Assembly (NCBI GenBank): GCA_029212275.1
Contig: JARGOI010000099.1
Coordinates: 1-8,339, forward strand
DNA: 8,339 bases
Source of the DNA: Thalassolituus sp.
GTDB lineage: Bacteria; Pseudomonadota; Gammaproteobacteria; Pseudomonadales; Oceanobacteraceae
Reading direction: 5' to 3'
Part shown: positions 5,668-8,339 of the stretch, piece after piece
Layout of the letters: each line of letters starts with the position of its first letter
How positions within the stretch are numbered: position 1 is the stretch's first letter
Program-made: the position numbers and the translations under genes
Notes under the pieces: generated by a model
Database searches by the model: none
What the model saw: the letters and a program-made list of their open reading frames with translations, nothing else
What the model was told of the DNA's origin: nothing

Positions 5668-6600
5668 ATGAAATTAATATTCGCCTACATTATGGTCGTT
5701 TTTATTTGGTCGACCACACCGATTGCCATTCAATTTAGCCAGTCAGGGTTAGATTATTTCACCTCACTCAGTGTGCGTATCTGGTGCAGCGCGGTGTTAT
5801 CTTTGTTGGTATTGCTGATGCTGCGACAGCCGCTGATGTTATCGAGGCGAGCGCTGCAAAGTTATCTCGCTGGCAGTTTGGGTATTTATGCCGCCATGAT
5901 GTCGGTCTATTGGGGAGCGGCATACCTTCCTTCGGGTCTTATCTCCGTCATTTATGCGCTTGCGCCTTTGCTTTCTGGTGCCGCAGCGTGGTGGTTGTTA
6001 GGTGAGCGCGAATTAACCCCAGTACGAATCGTGGCGCTTGTCGTTGCCTTGATTGGTTTAACTGTGGTGGTGTCGTCGCGCCTAACCGTTGATGAGATGG
6101 CTTGGAAAGGCGTTCTAGGATCGGTGGTATCAGTGTTCTGTTTTGCCATGAGTGCGGTTTGGGTTAAGCATGCCAACGCCGGTCTGCATCCGATGGTGCA
6201 AACCAGCGGTACTCTGTTGGTCTCTTCAATATTTTATCTTCTGACCTTACCGTTTGTAGGTGTGCCTGAGGTGGCCGAAATACTGTTGTCTTTTGAGGCG
6301 TTGCCAATAGAGACGCTGGTGAGTCTGTCGTACTTGATTGTCTTTGGATCGTTAATCGCATTCATGCTGTATTTTTACATACTGACGTATTTACCAACGT
6401 CACGAGTGACCCTCATTACTTTAATCGCTCCCGTGCTGGCGATTATTTGGGGTTACGTCCTAAAAGACGAGCGCTTACAGCAAAGTACGCTCTATGGGGC
6501 TGCGATCTTACTCGCGGGGTTGGCGATGTATCAATGGCATAAAGTGTTGGCGGGAGTATTGAAAAAGTGGTTTATTCGTCGTCATAAAAAAGTCGCTTAG
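5668..6600 (+). CDS. EamA/DMT-superfamily permease (ten transmembrane helices)
   Basis: The 310-residue product is an inner-membrane drug/metabolite-transporter family protein. Ten hydrophobic segments are visible at roughly 3-22, 32-52, 66-84, 87-111, 118-137, 148-167, 176-198, 215-239, 246-266 and 274-291, forming two EamA repeats of five. Both repeats carry the family signature at the end of their fourth helix: YALAPLLSGAAAWWLLGERE around 96-115 and TLIAPVLAIIWGYVLKDERL around 251-270. A Lys/Arg-rich cytoplasmic tail (299-308) follows. The start MKLIFAYIMVV is normal for the family, although the AGAG upstream is a weak ribosome binding site. Members export or import amino acids, nucleotide-sugars or drugs; the substrate cannot be told from sequence. 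The preceding terminator suggests regulated transcription, and no clear promoter was found between 5589 and 5667. Confidence 0.92.
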   Translation: MKLIFAYIMVVFIWSTTPIAIQFSQSGLDYFTSLSVRIWCSAVLSLLVLLMLRQPLMLSRRALQSYLAGSLGIYAAMMSVYWGAAYLPSGLISVIYALAPLLSGAAAWWLLGERELTPVRIVALVVALIGLTVVVSSRLTVDEMAWKGVLGSVVSVFCFAMSAVWVKHANAGLHPMVQTSGTLLVSSIFYLLTLPFVGVPEVAEILLSFEALPIETLVSLSYLIVFGSLIAFMLYFYILTYLPTSRVTLITLIAPVLAIIWGYVLKDERLQQSTLYGAAILLAGLAMYQWHKVLAGVLKKWFIRRHKKVA

Positions 6601-6602
6601 TG

Positions 6603-6629
6603 TTAATTTTTTTTTCGAACGGCCGATAA
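6603..6629 (+). promoter_or_regulatory. Sigma28 (FliA) flagellar promoter of flgP-flgT
   Basis: TTAATTTT (6603-6610) matches 6 of 8 positions of the enterobacterial FliA -35 consensus TAAAGTTT. After exactly 11 nt it is followed by GCCGATAA (6622-6629), a perfect match to the FliA -10. Transcription would start near 6636-6640, about 40 nt ahead of flgP. It begins 3 nt after the EamA stop codon. The downstream genes are flagellar, which supports the call. A nine-T run (6607-6615) spans the end of the -35 and the spacer. Confidence 0.85.
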
Positions 6630-6676
6630 CTCTACTAGTCTTTAAGCAAATAGAGTGTCTTTTAGGATTGTCGGTC

Positions 6677-7363
6677 ATGAGAAAAACGAATTTTTTGGAT
6701 AATGCCTATGGCTTGGTTGCTGGACTGAGCCTCACCTTAGTGCTCGGATTGGTATCAGGGTGTGCAAATACATCATCCTCAGATTTTGATTTCCCTACCG
6801 TTGATCAAAATGCCTCCAACGCTCCCAATGGCTCTAATGTCTATCTTAGACCCGTCATGCAAGAGGTCGATCCTGAAGCACCAATGATTTTGCGCGTTGT
6901 CGGCTATGGCGCAGTTTCAGAGGTGGGCACTCAATCATCTGTTCAACGTCGTCTTATGGCAATACGTGCAGCCAAAATGGATGCTTATCGTACCTTGGCT
7001 GAACGTGTTTATGGTGCACAAGTGCAGGGCAGTACTACAGTGCAGGACATGGTAGTTGAAGATGACCGGTTGCGCTCATATGTCGATACTTATCTGCATG
7101 GAGCGAGTGTGATATCTACCGATGTATTGCCTGATGGCAGTGTTGAAGCCGTTCTAGAAATGACGGTCGATCAAGGTTTCCGTAATTGCTTGCAGACTCA
7201 AGATCGCCAACGCTTTAATGTCGATTGCCGAGTGCCTTTGGGTGGCAGGCCGCAACATAATTACATCTTACCCAGTTCAGCGGCTGTTTCTTCTCTAAAT
7301 TCGACCACTTCTGGCGATACTGACGCTTCTACAACAAACAATGGTTTTTACTTTATTGAGTAA
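6677..7363 (+). CDS. flgP: Flagellar outer-membrane lipoprotein FlgP (LPP20 family)
   Basis: FlgP is an outer-membrane lipoprotein that forms a ring around the basal body in Vibrio and Campylobacter and is needed for motility. From the ATG at 6677 the product is 228 residues, with a lipoprotein signal (hydrophobic 11-28) and lipobox LVSGC, predicted lipidated Cys29. AGGA 9 nt upstream fits this ATG; an in-frame TTG at 6668 abuts that AGGA and is unlikely. Residues about 70-172 are the LPP20 domain: RVVGYGAV, the amphipathic helix RRLMAIRAAKMDAYRTLAERVYG, and the strand-rich VEAVLEMTVDQGF. A Ser/Thr/Asn-rich tail (about 173-228) goes beyond the domain. A sigma28 promoter precedes it and flgT follows after 21 nt. 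FlgO, the usual partner, is not in the window. Confidence 0.85.
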   Translation: MRKTNFLDNAYGLVAGLSLTLVLGLVSGCANTSSSDFDFPTVDQNASNAPNGSNVYLRPVMQEVDPEAPMILRVVGYGAVSEVGTQSSVQRRLMAIRAAKMDAYRTLAERVYGAQVQGSTTVQDMVVEDDRLRSYVDTYLHGASVISTDVLPDGSVEAVLEMTVDQGFRNCLQTQDRQRFNVDCRVPLGGRPQHNYILPSSAAVSSLNSTTSGDTDASTTNNGFYFIE

Positions 7364-7384
7364 GCGTGAAGTGCGAGGTTTAAT

Positions 7385-8339
7385 ATGAAACCGTATCGAA
7401 AGAATCATAAGAAAAGAACAGTATTGGCGTGTTCTAATGTGAAAACTATTGTGCCAACCAGCGCGCTAACGATGTTGTTTTTTTTATGCGTTTCAACTTC
7501 GGCTGAGACAATCAAAGCGACCGGCGAAGCCGCGATTACCGGTGCACCTTCCTATGCTCGAGAAATGGCATACAAGGATGCCTTGCATCAAATTAGTCAA
7601 ACTCATGGTTTGGCTATCAGTGGTCAGCAAAGTATGCACAACGGTGAGCTGGTGGACGACCAACTTACCATTGAAAGTCGCAGCAATATTCAACGTGCCG
7701 ATATTATTCATGAAGAATCCGTCGATGGCGTGTATCGCGTCACCGTTAGCGCCGATGTTTCCGAAATTCCTCAGTGCCAGCAAGCGTCGAACAATTATCA
7801 AAAATCGGTGGTTGTGCTGGGGTTTCCTTTACTCCACCCAGAGCAAGCGATGCTCGGTAATATTGAAGATATCGAACGAGAATTGCCTGCGGTATTTCGC
7901 CAATCATTGTTAACTCAATCCTCTGTTAGTCAATCGACAAAGTTGAGTGTCAAAACACTGCCTACATTTTATGGCGATCAATTATCACCATCCGGTTTGA
8001 TTGATTTGGCTCGAGATAATGATGCGCAATACGTGGTCACTGGACAGATGTTGGATGTATCGACAGGAATAGAAGAAAACGATAATTTTGGTTTTCTTTT
8101 GGGCAGAAAATCGCTAGGTATGACGCGCCAATTTGCTTTTGAGATAACGCTCTTTGATGGCTTTAGTGGTCAAGTGTTGAGCTCAAATCAATATCGAACT
8201 CAAGGACAGTGGACGATGGCAAGCAACCAGCGTGTTGGTTTTAACTCGCCCCGTTTTCAACAAATGGATTATGGTCAACAAGTTACTCGCTTGTTACAGC
8301 AAGCCAGTCGTGACGTAAATAAATCGTTGGCGTGTGCGC
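7385..8339 (+). CDS. flgT: Flagellar H-ring protein FlgT, 3' end cut by window
   Basis: FlgT is a periplasmic protein building the H ring around the LP ring of polar flagella in Vibrio, and helps assemble the stator-binding T ring. The frame is open from the ATG at 7385 to the window end: 318 complete codons. CGAGG 6 nt upstream is a good ribosome binding site. Residues 20-40 form a signal peptide (VKTIVPTSALTMLFFLCVSTSA, cut after Ala40), preceded by an unusually long basic stretch (1-19); a GTG at 7439 would give a textbook signal peptide but has a poor ribosome binding site. The N-terminal domain spans about 41-128 (KATGEAAI...AYKDALHQIS...SGQQSMHNGELV) and resembles the LPP20 fold of FlgP; the middle domain starts near 140 (KSVVVLGFPLL) and includes DAQYVVTGQM. 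The C-terminal domain would lie outside. An 8-T run (7478-7485) interrupts the signal-peptide codons. Confidence 0.85.
   Translation, partial: MKPYRKNHKKRTVLACSNVKTIVPTSALTMLFFLCVSTSAETIKATGEAAITGAPSYAREMAYKDALHQISQTHGLAISGQQSMHNGELVDDQLTIESRSNIQRADIIHEESVDGVYRVTVSADVSEIPQCQQASNNYQKSVVVLGFPLLHPEQAMLGNIEDIERELPAVFRQSLLTQSSVSQSTKLSVKTLPTFYGDQLSPSGLIDLARDNDAQYVVTGQMLDVSTGIEENDNFGFLLGRKSLGMTRQFAFEITLFDGFSGQVLSSNQYRTQGQWTMASNQRVGFNSPRFQQMDYGQQVTRLLQQASRDVNKSLACA

Noticed and set aside
6585..6615. A-run, then T-run at the end of the EamA gene as an intrinsic terminator
   Set aside because: There is no GC-rich stem between the runs; the T run belongs to the sigma28 promoter region. EamA transcripts may therefore continue into flgP.
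7421..7432. VLAC in the FlgT N terminus as a lipobox
   Set aside because: It is preceded only by basic residues with no hydrophobic core; the true hydrophobic segment lies after it, at residues 20-40.
7542..7913. 123-codon plus-strand frame within flgT
   Set aside because: Out-of-frame shadow: the frame opened at 7385 has the signal peptide and FlgT domain pattern and remains open to the window end.

Overview
The window looks like chromosomal DNA from a motile, probably marine, gammaproteobacterium. The tsaD, folB and cca products align closely with E. coli proteins as I remember them. A divergent rpsU/tsaD pair is a standard gammaproteobacterial arrangement, and the right end carries the flagellar outer-membrane genes flgP and flgT known from Vibrio and related sheathed or marine polar-flagellate groups. 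The acidic outer-membrane protein and moderate GC content suggest an Oceanospirillales-type organism, but the genus cannot be read from this sequence. No mobile element, CRISPR array, tRNA or rRNA was seen.

Left block (1-3534), housekeeping: the first 12 codons of rpsU run leftward. Divergently and rightward come tsaD (t6A37 tRNA modification), folB and folK (two consecutive folate-pathway steps; stop and start overlap as TAATG). The leftward cca gene (tRNA CCA-adding enzyme) converges on folK, and the two reading frames overlap by 65 bp. The gene plsY, often found between tsaD and folB in relatives, is absent here.

Middle block (3535-5667): a leftward gene encodes a secreted, FadL/PorV-like outer-membrane beta-barrel of the family databases call 'TraF_2' (a misleading conjugation name). 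It has a strong intrinsic terminator behind it and a plausible sigma70 promoter. Its leader mRNA could form a 9-bp stem over the start region. The 447-nt divergent intergenic region also holds direct and inverted repeats and, on the + strand, an intrinsic terminator about 80 nt ahead of the next gene. That terminator has competing upstream pairings and short reading frames running into it, like an attenuator or the 3' end of a small RNA.

Right block (5668-8339): an EamA/DMT ten-helix transporter is followed at once by an excellent sigma28 (FliA) flagellar promoter, which drives flgP (LPP20 lipoprotein) and flgT (H-ring protein, cut by the window end). A 9-T run lies inside this promoter and an 8-T run lies in the flgT signal-peptide codons.

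The genes fall into independent modules: tRNA maturation plus folate, an outer-membrane protein, an exporter-like permease, and a sigma28-controlled flagellar H-ring operon. The most unusual material is regulatory: the attenuator-like leader, the sigma28 promoter with its T-run, and the leader stem of the outer-membrane protein gene.
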